The notes beneath the pieces were generated by a model. The model had not been told where the DNA came from. It did no database searches and worked only from the letters and a program-made list of their open reading frames with translations. Made by a program: the position numbers and the translations under genes. DNA of 64,000 nucleotides from assembly GCF_000316575.1 (NCBI RefSeq), contig NC_019682.1, positions 6,249,501-6,313,500 of the forward strand, read 5' to 3'. Source of the stretch: Calothrix sp. PCC 7507. GTDB taxonomy: Bacteria > Cyanobacteriota > Cyanobacteriia > Cyanobacteriales > Nostocaceae. Positions 47,219 to 56,621 of the stretch are shown piece by piece. Positions within the stretch are counted from its first letter, which is position 1. Each line of letters opens with the position of its first letter.

Positions 47219-47389
47219 GTAGACAGGAAAAAACCAAACTATCTAAAGAACAGTTATCAGTTACCATTTTCGACAGACATATAGCAATCCGCTTTGAGTT
47301 TTGAAAAAATCTAAGTATTTGTAGGGTGGGCACTGCCTAGGCTGTTGACTTTGATGGAATTTCCCGGTTTTTGGTCACGCTACTTTTAT

Positions 47390-47447
47390 GTCATTGCGAG
47401 CGGAGCGAAGCAATCGCCGGGGATTACTTCGCTCCGCTCGCAATGAC
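47390..47447. repeat. Long inverted repeat (GTCATTGCGAGCGGAGCG)
   Basis: Arms of 26 bases (47390-47415 and 47422-47447) with a single mismatch enclose a 6-base loop. It is a REP-like hairpin found in many bacterial genomes. Confidence 0.9.
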
Positions 47448-47506
47448 TAGACATATGTGGCTTTAGTCTGGTAGTGAAACGACACAGCTAAAATAGTGCT
47501 TTAGAC

Positions 47507-47581
47507 GTAGGTTGGGTTTCGCTCCGCTCAACCCAACATTTCCGAGGCTTTGTTGGGTTTCGTTCCTCAACCCAACCTACA
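47507..47581. repeat. GTAGGTTGGGTTTCG inverted repeat
   Basis: GTAGGTTGGGTTTCGCTCC with CAACCCAACA on the left and TGTTGGGTTTCG with CTCAACCCAACCTAC on the right. Related to the repeat at 31840-31890. An additional hairpin CCTCTCCC-CGCTGC-CGGGAGAGG lies at 47612-47636. Confidence 0.8.
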
Positions 47582-48062
47582 TTTTTTTGCTTTGAATAAC
47601 CCCGCTTCCAGACCTCTCCCCGCTGCCGGGAGAGGTTTAAAAAGCTTATTTTTTCGTACCAAGTTGTAGATTTTTGCCCCTTCCCTACAAGGGCAGGGGT
47701 TGGGGTTCCGTCGAACTCACGTTAAACTAAATATCCTCCTGCGGGTTCTGCTTCGCAGTACGACTAAGCTCAGGGCAAGAAGTCAAGAGTCCAAGCTAGG
47801 ATTTGACCTTGGACTCTTGACCTTTGACAAACTCAGCGCGAAATATACAATTTAAGTGCGTAACAGCTTAGTATATCCCGCTTCTGTCACTCTCCGAAAA
47901 CTTTTGCCATTTCTGAATTCTAGAGCTTTTGTATAGCAGGCGTTTGCGCGATTCTTTTCTAATAACAAATACAAGACCAACTTTTTTCTAATAGAATAGC
48001 TTGTATTGATTGCCTCATCGGGATTCTAGCGATCGCCCTCCCGGAGAGTGACAGAACAGGGT

Positions 48063-48169
48063 TATAGCGGTTCCCATTCAGATGCGGTACAAAATTATAT
48101 CGCAAGCTGTAAGGGCACGGCAGTGCCGTGCCCTTACGGGTGTACCTCACATAACCGAGAATTGCTATA
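48063..48169. mobile_element. MITE copy 1 (107 bp, terminal inverted repeats TATAGC...)
   Basis: Ends TATAGCGGTTC and GAATTGCTATA are inverted repeats. The centre is a palindrome (GTAAGGGCACGGC, GCCGTGCCCTTAC). It has no coding capacity. A reverse-oriented copy is at 58620-58727, 108 bp long. Such short elements with TA ends are usually moved by a Tc1/IS630-type transposase. Confidence 0.8.
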
Positions 48170-48191
48170 TCGGTATTAACTGACAATTGAA

Positions 48192-48230
48192 AACCGATTA
48201 GTGGTGGGTTCAAATCCCCCACCATCCGCC
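48192..48230 (+). pseudogene. 3'-half tRNA remnant
   Basis: AACCGATTAGTG, then a T arm GTGGG-TTCAAAT-(CC)CCCAC and acceptor strand CATCCGC-C. Without the two extra C the T stem is perfect. No matching 5' half (GCGGATG) is found in the preceding 120 bases. The pattern fits the end of a tRNA for Gly or His; it cannot be a working tRNA. Confidence 0.5.
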
Positions 48231-48273
48231 GCTGATTTCTGATAACTGTTAACTGATTTAAGATGTTTAGTTC

Positions 48274-49800
48274 CTACGCAACACTCAAGAAACCAGTTTG
48301 AATCAAATATGCCGTATAGGTCATAAATAATTCAGAAGTTATTGGCGGACAAACAATAGAACTACCCGCTAGAGCATGGAGAGTATCCTGACAGCTAATA
48401 TGCGGTCTTTTTGCTTGCAGATACAAATCCGGAATAGTCAATTGTTCATCCGACCATCTTTCTAACAAAAATGGTCGCAGAGTATATAAAGGATTGTCTA
48501 CAGAAGAGACATTATTAATTAACTCTGCTTGCCATTGTTCATAGGGAATCGCTTCAACTGGATAGCCGAAAGATTTCACCCATTTAATTAATGTACTCAA
48601 AGGGGCAGGTTGGGGATGTTGTAAGTTGAATGCTTTACCTAGCGATTCTTTCTGCATCGACAGATAAACAATAGCCTTGCTCACATAATCCACAGGAGAC
48701 ATATCCATCATATATTCCACATCAGGGAAATATCCCATTTGCAGACAACCCTTGACCATCAAATTAATAAAGTCATGGGTGTTACAAATACCTGTCTCAC
48801 TATCTCCTGAAATTAATGGCGGCCTGTGGATAGTTACAGGTAGACCACGGTCACGAGCAATCTTAACTAACTTTTCTGCAACCCATTTTGTTTGAGAATA
48901 GCCGAGGAAAATACCCTCCCAATGGTTGAAATCATCCTGTTCTTTAACCAGCTTGCCAGCATAAACAGGTGATTCAAAAATAGCCACACTAGAAACGTAA
49001 TGTACAGGCTTAAGTTTGATTTGGCTAGCTAATCTTAAAACTTCCTGAGTTCCTAAAACATTCGCGGCTTTTAGTGCTGAATAAGGGAAAACATAATTCA
49101 GCAATGCACCACTGTGATAGATGGTGTCGATGTTGGTTGCAAGAATTTGAAATTGTTCTGCACCAATACCTAAAAGTGGTTGTGATAAATCACCAACAAT
49201 AGGAACAATCCGAGAATTAAATTGCTCATCCCAAATTGCATAACTTTGCAGGTTTTTTACCAGTTTGTTTTTGCCTTCTTGGATATCAGCAGCCCGCACT
49301 AAGCAATAAATATCGGCGTTGGTTTGCTGGAGGAGTTCTTTGATTAAAAAGGCTCCTAGAAAGCCTGTACCCCCAGTTAGAAAGATATTCTTAGGTGACT
49401 CCACAAAAACTTGAGGTAAAGCATCAGGACGAATGGTAGGGTCAAGAACAGCCTCAGCTTTCAAATCTAGGATAGGGGGAGCAATGTTAGCAGTCACAAT
49501 ATTTGTCTGACGCTCAACCCCTGAATCTTGCACATCTGATTTTTCTTGAAATTCCTCAGCTAAACGCTGTGAAAGTGATGCAATGTTTGGGTAATGCCAA
49601 AGTAAAAGAGGAGAGGGTTGAAATCCTAACAGTTTTTCTAATTTACTCACTAGAATCATTGCCTGGGCTGAATCTAAACCGTAGTTTTCCAAGTTCTCTT
49701 GGATATCAATATCTTCAGCTTCTAGGCTAATTAATTCAGCTAGATTAGAAACTAGCCATGCTTGAATATTTGCTGCAGTAAAAGAAGGTTTTAGACTCAT
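48274..49800 (-). CDS. hglB: Carrier protein-thioester reductase, final step of heterocyst glycolipid chain synthesis
   Basis: A 508-residue protein. The carrier domain at 10-85 has the phosphopantetheine Ser44 in [10 protein letters not shown]. The reductase begins at [14 protein letters not shown] near 135 and has the catalytic [10 protein letters not shown]. It releases the finished very long chain hydroxy-acyl thioester by NADPH reduction to an aldehyde or alcohol, which is then glycosylated to form the heterocyst laminated layer. The SD GGAG lies within the end of hglA; the gap is two bases. The reductase half is a clear paralogue of the reductase of the A-T-R enzyme at 5218-8265 (shared [16 protein letters not shown], RDRGLPV). 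Last gene of the operon; hetN/hetI do not follow. Confidence 0.94.
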   Translation of the reverse strand: MSLKPSFTAANIQAWLVSNLAELISLEAEDIDIQENLENYGLDSAQAMILVSKLEKLLGFQPSPLLLWHYPNIASLSQRLAEEFQEKSDVQDSGVERQTNIVTANIAPPILDLKAEAVLDPTIRPDALPQVFVESPKNIFLTGGTGFLGAFLIKELLQQTNADIYCLVRAADIQEGKNKLVKNLQSYAIWDEQFNSRIVPIVGDLSQPLLGIGAEQFQILATNIDTIYHSGALLNYVFPYSALKAANVLGTQEVLRLASQIKLKPVHYVSSVAIFESPVYAGKLVKEQDDFNHWEGIFLGYSQTKWVAEKLVKIARDRGLPVTIHRPPLISGDSETGICNTHDFINLMVKGCLQMGYFPDVEYMMDMSPVDYVSKAIVYLSMQKESLGKAFNLQHPQPAPLSTLIKWVKSFGYPVEAIPYEQWQAELINNVSSVDNPLYTLRPFLLERWSDEQLTIPDLYLQAKRPHISCQDTLHALAGSSIVCPPITSELFMTYTAYLIQTGFLSVA

Positions 49801-49802
49801 TT

Positions 49803-51473
49803 TTACATCTCCAATGTAGAGGAAGCTGGGCGATATTGACCGTAAGATTCGGGGATTTGTAATCCTTGAATTTTCAAACTTTGTATCCGGTATAAAAATG
49901 CAGCCCCAGTCATAATATGGTTAGCTACATCAACGACTTTGCGGTTATTTGGCTCTGAAAGATAAGTCCCACGCACCCAGTCGTTAAAGCCACCCATAGC
50001 TGGGCCACACCAAATCTGATAATCGACTTCGCGCCCTTTTTCACCAGAACTAGACCACCGGGAAGATAATCCTAAATACCAGCGGAAAATTAGAGCCATT
50101 TTCAGCTTAGGATTATTAACTGCTTTGCCTAATTTCTCTGGATTTTTTTGAGATAAATAAGCGGCGGTTCCTTCCCAAACTTCGGCGATAGTCTTACGGA
50201 AAACCTGTTTTTCTAACTTCTCTCTTTCTGGTAAGGGAATATCTTCAATTGAGTCATAGCTGCGGTATAATTCATATAGTTTCTGCGCTCGCATGGGAAA
50301 CATTGTGCCGCGTTTGAGAACTTGCAGTTTCACTCCCATTTCAAACATATCCGCAGCCGGTGCCATCATCACATCAGCCATTTCGGCCTGTGCTAATAGC
50401 TTTTTAGTATGTTCACAAGCGCCAGATTCAATGCAAGACTGATTAATTGAGCCTGTGACTACATAAGCAGCACCCATCATAAAAGCAGCTAAAGCTGATT
50501 GTGGTGTGGCTATTCCCCCTGCTACTCCCACACGAATCGGTTGAGAATATTGATATTGTGTTTGAATTTCATCTCTTAACGCCATGATGGAAGGTAAGAG
50601 ACAAACGAGGGGACGATTGTCCGTATGTCCGCCAGAATCAGCTTCGACGGTAATATCATCAGCCATCGGTACTTTGGCAGCTAGAGTTGCTTGTAACTCA
50701 CTAATTAATCCTTGCTCAACAAGTTCTTTAATTATTCTGGCTGGTGCTGGTTGCAAGAATTTGCTAGCAACTTCTCGGCGGGAAATTTTGGCAATGACTT
50801 TGTTTTTAATTTCAATTTGATTTGCAGCATTCAAACTTAATCCTGCAGCACGGTAATAAACTATGTTGGCAGTTAAATCTAGAAATGCTGAAGCTTCTAC
50901 AACTCTTACCCCATATTTGAGGAATAAATCCACAGCACGGCGTTCAATCGCCAAATCACTTGGACTGTGAATTAAATTGAAGGCATAAGGTCCATGAGGT
51001 AAGGCTTGTTGAATGCGATTAATAGCTACTTCTAAACGCTCTGGACTTAAACCACCTGCACCAAATGAACCCAAAATTTTCTCTTTTCCAAGTGCAATTA
51101 CCATTTCTTCTGAAGCAATACCGCCAGCCATTGCACCAGTAGTATAGGCATATTTCACACCATGAAAAGAAAGAAAATTTGGATCTCCTAACTGTTTAAT
51201 TTGCAGTGGAGGTACGGAGAGCAACAATTCTATTTGGGTTGCAACACTATGATCTACAGGACATAAATACCCATCATTGGTTACACCAATTTTCCCAGCA
51301 ATTTTGACGATATAACAGGGTTTATCTAATGTCAGGAATTTATCTAGAATGGTTTTTTGTTCAAATGATATACAATCTAGAGAACCTTTCCAGACAAGAT
51401 TTTGATTATAGGAATAGTTAGAAAATACCAGACCATTATTATGTTGACTTAGTGGTGTATCTACAGTCGTCAC
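49803..51473 (-). CDS. hglA: PfaD-type enoyl reductase of the heterocyst glycolipid synthase
   Basis: A 556-residue flavin-dependent TIM-barrel protein related to 2-nitropropane dioxygenase and to PfaD of polyunsaturated fatty acid synthases. It should reduce enoyl intermediates on the HglE carriers. Blocks such as [45 protein letters not shown] and DIMMAP-type [12 protein letters not shown] support this. The open frame extends upstream to 51566, but that extension is encoded by a palindromic repeat; GTG at 51473 with GAGGG nine bases upstream is the better start. It is followed by hglB after two bases and preceded by hglC after about 100 bases. Confidence 0.92.
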   Translation of the reverse strand: MTTVDTPLSQHNNGLVFSNYSYNQNLVWKGSLDCISFEQKTILDKFLTLDKPCYIVKIAGKIGVTNDGYLCPVDHSVATQIELLLSVPPLQIKQLGDPNFLSFHGVKYAYTTGAMAGGIASEEMVIALGKEKILGSFGAGGLSPERLEVAINRIQQALPHGPYAFNLIHSPSDLAIERRAVDLFLKYGVRVVEASAFLDLTANIVYYRAAGLSLNAANQIEIKNKVIAKISRREVASKFLQPAPARIIKELVEQGLISELQATLAAKVPMADDITVEADSGGHTDNRPLVCLLPSIMALRDEIQTQYQYSQPIRVGVAGGIATPQSALAAFMMGAAYVVTGSINQSCIESGACEHTKKLLAQAEMADVMMAPAADMFEMGVKLQVLKRGTMFPMRAQKLYELYRSYDSIEDIPLPEREKLEKQVFRKTIAEVWEGTAAYLSQKNPEKLGKAVNNPKLKMALIFRWYLGLSSRWSSSGEKGREVDYQIWCGPAMGGFNDWVRGTYLSEPNNRKVVDVANHIMTGAAFLYRIQSLKIQGLQIPESYGQYRPASSTLEM

Positions 51474-51515
51474 GCTAGTTATCCCTCGATTCCTCAAAAA
51501 TAGGTTGTAAAGAGT

Positions 51516-51571
51516 GTAGGGTGGGCAGTGCCCACCATATTTGATGTTTTGGTGGGCACTGCCCACCCTAC
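51516..51571. repeat. Large palindrome between hglC and hglA
   Basis: GTAGGGTGGGCAGTGCCCACC and GGTGGGCACTGCCCACCCTAC (each 21 bases, split here for reading: GTAGGGTGGGCAG + TGCCCACC) flank 14 bases. The same GGTGGGCA family is at 8284 and 19975. It starts four bases downstream of the end of hglC and could form a strong mRNA hairpin inside the operon. Confidence 0.85.
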
Positions 51572-51574
51572 GTT

Positions 51575-54500
51575 TTAAGATTCTTCATTCAGCAAATTTT
51601 CAGCACAAGCTAGTTGTAATTGAATGATTTCACTCATTTTTTGACTAAAATCTTGTCTGGTTTGTAAGAAGGCAATATGAGCTTTAGTCACTCTAGAATT
51701 ATTAGCATTCAATTTTTGATACTGAGATGGATTTAAATCAACAGTGCTAATGTCGTTAGAAAATTCTTGAGCTAGAACATTTGGTTGAGGAATTTGCTGT
51801 TTAGTGGCTGTCTTCTCAAAAGATTGTAATTGTTCTGTTTGACTCAAACCGTGTTCAATGATATCTTTCATTTTGATTTCTTCTTGTTGCTTATTATGCG
51901 CCACAAGGTTGTGAGCAAGAATACTATTTGTGGAGTTTGGCAGAGAATTTATGATTTCAGATTCTCTAGTTGATGGGATATTCTGATGTTGACGTTTAGT
52001 TGCTACGTTCTGGAAGGCTTGCCGATTATCATCACTCAAGATTGTGGCGGTAATTGAGTCACCGCCTAAAGTGATTTTTCGCAGGGTTAATTTACTTTGA
52101 TGACTAGATTCTTGAGAGAGATTGTATAGAGAGGATAAATCTAAATCAACTCGATGGCTGAGTAGTTTTCCTAGTGCTTTGATGATAGAAGTATGGTCAT
52201 CCATCCCTCTTCTATTTAAAGACACGGTGATGTGTTCTTGTCCTTCGAGGATTTTATCAATCCAGCGCGAACAGACACTACCAGCACCAGCTTCGATAAA
52301 GATTTTCACTCCATCGCCATAGACGCGGTTAACTAGGCGGGGGAAGTCTAGTTGCTGACACAGTCCTGTGGCGATACTGTGAGCTATCAGATTGCTATCA
52401 AGTGAGAGAGCTTGATATTCAGCTGCAGAATAAAATACAATACCGGGAATATTCTGTGACGGTAAAGTATTGAGTTTAACTAACTCTCCATACTCCGATC
52501 GCATTGTCTCACAATGGATGACATGGTCGAAAGGAGCAGGGAAGGCATTACAGCCCAGAGTTTGAATCACTCGCTGACATGCGGCTGGTTCCCCGGCAAT
52601 CAATACTTCTTCTGGTGTATTAATCTGCGTTAAATACACACGAGTCTCGTTTTTCAGACATTCCCTCACCTGGGATGGACTGGCCATGAGGACATAGTTA
52701 CACCAGAAATTGTTGTCTGAGGAGTCTGATGCTGGTGGTAATCCCCAATATTCACGTACAGCATTTTTCGGGCCAGATAATCTGTCACCAAATAAAGCTG
52801 ATGAGTTAAAAGAATTACTTCCTGCATAAAAATTGCTCCAGACACCTTGAGCAACCATCATGCTGGTTTCACCCAGGCTATAGCCAAAGACATATTTGGG
52901 TTTGACTTGGAAGTTATCACGAATAACTGTCGTGATTAACCTGGTGAAAAACATTTCCGCTTCAAACATTGCTAGGGAATCATCTAGCAATTTTTTTTCT
53001 AGGGTTTCTAGTTGTCGAGTTGTTAATTTACTCAAACTTCTAGGAAACACCAATTTCTCAACGTCCGAAACGCGTTTATATAAACTCTTGACAAAAGGAT
53101 CATCTTGGACATTAGGAAATAAACGGAAAAGCGTCCGACCAATACCTACATAAGAGTTAACTGCAGCCGGATAAACATAAGCCACTGAACCTTGTTTACC
53201 TAGTGGTTTGGCTGTGAAATAACTACCTATTGGTGTTTGCCAGTCTGTACCGCGTTCAAAGGCTGTGTTTACACCTTTACGTGCTGAGGCGATTTCTTTG
53301 AGTAATTCTTTCTGGTTACGTCCGGTAATTGCTAGGGCGTATTTAGCTGTGGAATGCTGTTGAAATTGGACAAAGTATGAACTGGCGGTATCCGATAGAG
53401 AAGCAGAATTTTCGATGCTTTCTTGGAGACTATCTAGCAGCTTTTCTAACTCTGATTGTTCATTAGCTGCTATAGGGAATAGATAAAAAGGCCGTTGTTG
53501 TAAATACTTACTGTTATGCTCTTTTTGATCAGGTTCATCTGACAAAATTAGATGAGCGTAAGTACCATCACAACCTATACCATTGACGGCTGCAATTCTC
53601 TTGGTGCTGTCTTTACCGAGAAACCAAGGTCGAGATTCAGTAGCGACAAAGAAGGGACTACCTTCCCATATCTGGGGTGTTTTGACACCAGTCCAGTTGG
53701 GGGTGGCGGGTATGTAGTTGTGATAGAGACACAAAGCGGTTTTGATTAAGCTGGCGATTCCTGATGCGACGTAGGTGTGACCAATATTGGCTTTGACGCT
53801 ACCGATAGCACAGTGTAAGCCGTCTCCCACTGCAGGATAAGCCTGAAGCATTCCGGTGATTTCGGCTGTGTCTTGCTGGGGGATACCGCTACCCACAACC
53901 TCTACATAGTTCACCTCTGAGGGTTGAATACCGGCGATTTGAAAGGCTTGTTGGCAGACTTGGTTAATAGTACTTGCATCTAAAGAGGTAGAATGAGCCT
54001 GCCCAATACTAATAGCATCAATGACTGCATAGATGGGTTGTCCGTTTTGTTTAGCGCTGTCATAACGCTGGAGAACTACAGCACCCGCACCTTCGCCAAC
54101 TGTCCAACCGTCGGCTTTTTGGTCAAAACTCAAGGTGTTGACGCCTGTGTTGATTTTGGCTTCTTGGTTTCGCAGTAAGACGTTTTCTACGCCACCAGCT
54201 AAATCGACAGCACCAACAACAACTGCGTCTACTTCGCCTGTAGTTAGTAGCATTTGCGCTACTTCTAAGGCTTTGAAGACAGAGGTTTCGACTGCAGTTA
54301 AGCTGAATGCAGGCCCGGTGAAATTCCACAGGGAGGAAATCCGACTCGCCATGATATTGCTGATGTAGCTTAAATACTCACCAATATCTACTTGATGATG
54401 GACGCTGTCTTTGACGATGGTTTCTAGTTGAGTGATTTTCTCTTCGGGTAAGGCAATTTCGGCTGCATTCAAACCGTCTTTAATCTGCCAGGATAAATCC

Positions 54501-54916
54501 CATCTTTGTTGTAGTTGGTGAACGGACATTTCTGTCTCAGCAGCTATGATAACTGCGACGTTTCCCCCTTCGGGAATTTTGGCATCTTTGAGGGCGCGGT
54601 CGGCAACTGTTAACAATAACAGTTGTTGAGGATTGAGTTTTTCTATTTCGTTGGGGGGGATTTTGTAGGCTAAGGTGTCGATTTCAAAGTCTGTGATGTA
54701 TGCCCCTAATGGTGGTTTGTTATCGGGGAGGTTATATTCTTTGAGGATGTGTTCTTGGGCTTCTATACCGTGCCATCTTTTGGGTGGGAGGGGAATGAAA
54801 TGCTGTTTTCCGTCGTAAATGCTGCGTTCAAATGCGTCTAAACTTTTGCATTCTCCGAAAAAGGCATCCATGCCGATAATGGCTATTTTTGATGATGGTG
54901 GGTGTTGTTCTAACAT
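51575..54916 (-). CDS. hglC: Chain-length-factor-type ketosynthase plus acyltransferase, heterocyst glycolipid synthase
   Basis: A 1113-residue PfaC-like polyketide synthase subunit. The N-terminal ketosynthase-like domain (1-460) keeps SVKANIGHTYVASG but has Glu instead of the active Cys (SLTAVETSVFKAL near 209) and lacks the His of HGTGT (VVGSGIPQQDT), so it should be a chain-length factor that pairs with the active ketosynthase HglD. The second half is acyltransferase-like with YVFGYSLGETSMM (Ser near 679). The last 200 residues are polar and probably flexible. There are 88 bases of repeat DNA between it and hglD. The HglC/HglD/HglA set follows the logic of the marine PUFA synthases. Confidence 0.92.
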   Translation of the reverse strand: MLEQHPPSSKIAIIGMDAFFGECKSLDAFERSIYDGKQHFIPLPPKRWHGIEAQEHILKEYNLPDNKPPLGAYITDFEIDTLAYKIPPNEIEKLNPQQLLLLTVADRALKDAKIPEGGNVAVIIAAETEMSVHQLQQRWDLSWQIKDGLNAAEIALPEEKITQLETIVKDSVHHQVDIGEYLSYISNIMASRISSLWNFTGPAFSLTAVETSVFKALEVAQMLLTTGEVDAVVVGAVDLAGGVENVLLRNQEAKINTGVNTLSFDQKADGWTVGEGAGAVVLQRYDSAKQNGQPIYAVIDAISIGQAHSTSLDASTINQVCQQAFQIAGIQPSEVNYVEVVGSGIPQQDTAEITGMLQAYPAVGDGLHCAIGSVKANIGHTYVASGIASLIKTALCLYHNYIPATPNWTGVKTPQIWEGSPFFVATESRPWFLGKDSTKRIAAVNGIGCDGTYAHLILSDEPDQKEHNSKYLQQRPFYLFPIAANEQSELEKLLDSLQESIENSASLSDTASSYFVQFQQHSTAKYALAITGRNQKELLKEIASARKGVNTAFERGTDWQTPIGSYFTAKPLGKQGSVAYVYPAAVNSYVGIGRTLFRLFPNVQDDPFVKSLYKRVSDVEKLVFPRSLSKLTTRQLETLEKKLLDDSLAMFEAEMFFTRLITTVIRDNFQVKPKYVFGYSLGETSMMVAQGVWSNFYAGSNSFNSSALFGDRLSGPKNAVREYWGLPPASDSSDNNFWCNYVLMASPSQVRECLKNETRVYLTQINTPEEVLIAGEPAACQRVIQTLGCNAFPAPFDHVIHCETMRSEYGELVKLNTLPSQNIPGIVFYSAAEYQALSLDSNLIAHSIATGLCQQLDFPRLVNRVYGDGVKIFIEAGAGSVCSRWIDKILEGQEHITVSLNRRGMDDHTSIIKALGKLLSHRVDLDLSSLYNLSQESSHQSKLTLRKITLGGDSITATILSDDNRQAFQNVATKRQHQNIPSTRESEIINSLPNSTNSILAHNLVAHNKQQEEIKMKDIIEHGLSQTEQLQSFEKTATKQQIPQPNVLAQEFSNDISTVDLNPSQYQKLNANNSRVTKAHIAFLQTRQDFSQKMSEIIQLQLACAENLLNEES

Positions 54917-54941
54917 GATTTAAAGGATATGAATTTGTTTC

Positions 54942-54971
54942 ACGCAGAGGCGCAGAGGCGCAAAGGGAAGA
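54942..54971. repeat. CGCAGAGG repeats between hglD and hglC
   Basis: CACGCAGAGGCGCAGAGGCG with CAAAGGGAAG fills the gap. Copies are found at 56449-56475 and 56539-56560, and a looser version at 58363-58403. Confidence 0.75.
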
Positions 54972-55004
54972 ATTTGTAAAGCTGCGCCAAATCCTGGCTT
55001 TTTT

Positions 55005-56378
55005 TCAACGCAAAGGTACGCAGAGGTTTTCTTGTTCGAGGATGAGGTGGGAATTGGTACCGCCAAAGCCGAAGGCGCTGAGGGCGGCACGTTTGATGGG
55101 GGTGTTGTTGGGCCAGGGTGTGGGGGTTCTGACTATGGTTTTTGCTGAGATGATGTTATTGTCGGCACCGATGGGTTCGGTGACGTTAATTGTTGGGGGG
55201 ATAAGGCTATGATTCATGCTACAAATTGTTTTGGTTAAGCTAACCATGCCGGCAGTAACGAGTAGGTGACCGACGTTAGCTTTGGTTGAACCAATTAGGG
55301 GTTTGGCTTGGTGTTGGCCGAAGAAGGTTTCTATGGAGTTGAATTCTGTGGTATCTCCTAATAGGGTGCCTGTAGCGTGACACTCCATATAATCTATTTG
55401 GTTGGGATTAATTTTTGCTTCGGTATATGCGCGTTCAAATGCTAAGGTTTGTCCTTTGGAATTAGGGCTGAGTAGGTGTTTACCTTTGCCGTCGTTGGAG
55501 AGTCCATTACCGATGATGGTGGCTAAAATTTTGTCGCCGTCTCTGATAGCATCACTATAGCGTTTGAGCATGACCATGCCGATGCCTTCAGATGTGATGA
55601 GTCCTCTGGAGGATTTATCTAGGGGTGAACTGATGCCGTTTTCGGGGTAGCCTTGGATTCCGGAGAATAGCATCCGCAAGAATAGTGGGTCTACACAGCT
55701 GATGGCACCAGCTAACATGACATCGGCTTTGTGCGATCGCAAGTAATGAGATGCCAGCTTGATGGCATAAAATGAGGATGAGCAAGCTGCGTCTATGCAG
55801 AAATGATTGCTAGATAAGGAGAAAGCTTGGGAGATTAACGCGGCTGGTAAGCCGGATATCATGGCGTTGCTGGGAGAGGCTTTAGCGGTTGTGGGTAATT
55901 TCGCTAGTTTGAAGTCTTGGTCTTGTAGTAGTTGTGCGATCGCTGGATTAATGGTTTGCTGATAAATGGGGGCAAATAATTGATTGGAAGATTTGGTAGG
56001 AAAGGATAAGTTGCCTAGAATTACGCCGCATTTTGAGAGAACGCTTTGGTTCCCCCAGTAGCCACTATTTTGTATCGCTTGTTTGGCGGCGTATAGTGAC
56101 CACTTGAAGGTATTATCTAAGCCGTGGAGTAGTTCTGGTGGTAGGTTATATTCGCTGGGGTTAAATTGAAAGTCGCGGATATATCCGCCTTTGAGAAAGT
56201 AAATTTTTTCCGGTTTGCCTTTATTTTGGTCGTAAAATATTGTGGGATCTACGCCTAAGTCTTGGGTGGTAACGTTAGATGTGGAGTCTTTTTCTGCGGT
56301 GAGATTTTGCCAAAACTTTTCGGGATTATTGGCGTCGGGAAAGAGACATGATAATCCGATTATGGCGATTTTTTCCAT
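55005..56378 (-). CDS. hglD: Ketosynthase of the heterocyst glycolipid synthase
   Basis: A 457-residue free-standing ketosynthase. The active Cys is in CIDAACSSSFYAI near 196, and the two His are in MECHATGTLLGD and TKANVGHLLV, so it is competent for decarboxylative condensation. FGFGGTNSHLIL closes the domain. It starts MEKIAIIGLSCLFP, with AGGA about eight bases upstream. The C-terminus (ENLCVPLR) is encoded by DNA of the CGCAGAG repeat, so the last residues are not conserved. It should form a pair with the inactive ketosynthase of HglC. Upstream gap to the ketoreductase/dehydratase gene is 243 bases. Confidence 0.94.
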   Translation of the reverse strand: MEKIAIIGLSCLFPDANNPEKFWQNLTAEKDSTSNVTTQDLGVDPTIFYDQNKGKPEKIYFLKGGYIRDFQFNPSEYNLPPELLHGLDNTFKWSLYAAKQAIQNSGYWGNQSVLSKCGVILGNLSFPTKSSNQLFAPIYQQTINPAIAQLLQDQDFKLAKLPTTAKASPSNAMISGLPAALISQAFSLSSNHFCIDAACSSSFYAIKLASHYLRSHKADVMLAGAISCVDPLFLRMLFSGIQGYPENGISSPLDKSSRGLITSEGIGMVMLKRYSDAIRDGDKILATIIGNGLSNDGKGKHLLSPNSKGQTLAFERAYTEAKINPNQIDYMECHATGTLLGDTTEFNSIETFFGQHQAKPLIGSTKANVGHLLVTAGMVSLTKTICSMNHSLIPPTINVTEPIGADNNIISAKTIVRTPTPWPNNTPIKRAALSAFGFGGTNSHLILEQENLCVPLR

Positions 56379-56621
56379 TATTCATATCCTAAGTTGGGGT
56401 TTTATGGTGTTAGGATTTACGCTGTTCCCCAGTAGGATTTTTTTGTTTCACGCAGAGACGCAGAGGCGCAGAGAAGAGGAGTTTAAGATTAATTCAGCAA
56501 CACCGAGTTTTTATTAGAGTAAAGTACACTCAATCTTTCTCTCTGCGTCTTTGCACGCCAGTTGCTACAACGGAGGAAACCTCCGCAACGCACTGGCTCG
56601 CCTCTGCGTGATCAAAATTCA

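Larger units (their letters stand above)
47219..48273. other. Repeat-filled gap between the GMC gene and hglB
   Basis: Contains at least three hairpin repeats, a MITE and a tRNA remnant (listed separately), and no credible gene. In Anabaena PCC 7120 hetN and hetI occupy this position next to hglB; they are absent here. Confidence 0.6.

Noticed and set aside
51474-51566. N-terminal extension of hglA
   Set aside because: Encoded by a palindromic repeat; a GTG with a good ribosome binding site lies at 51473.
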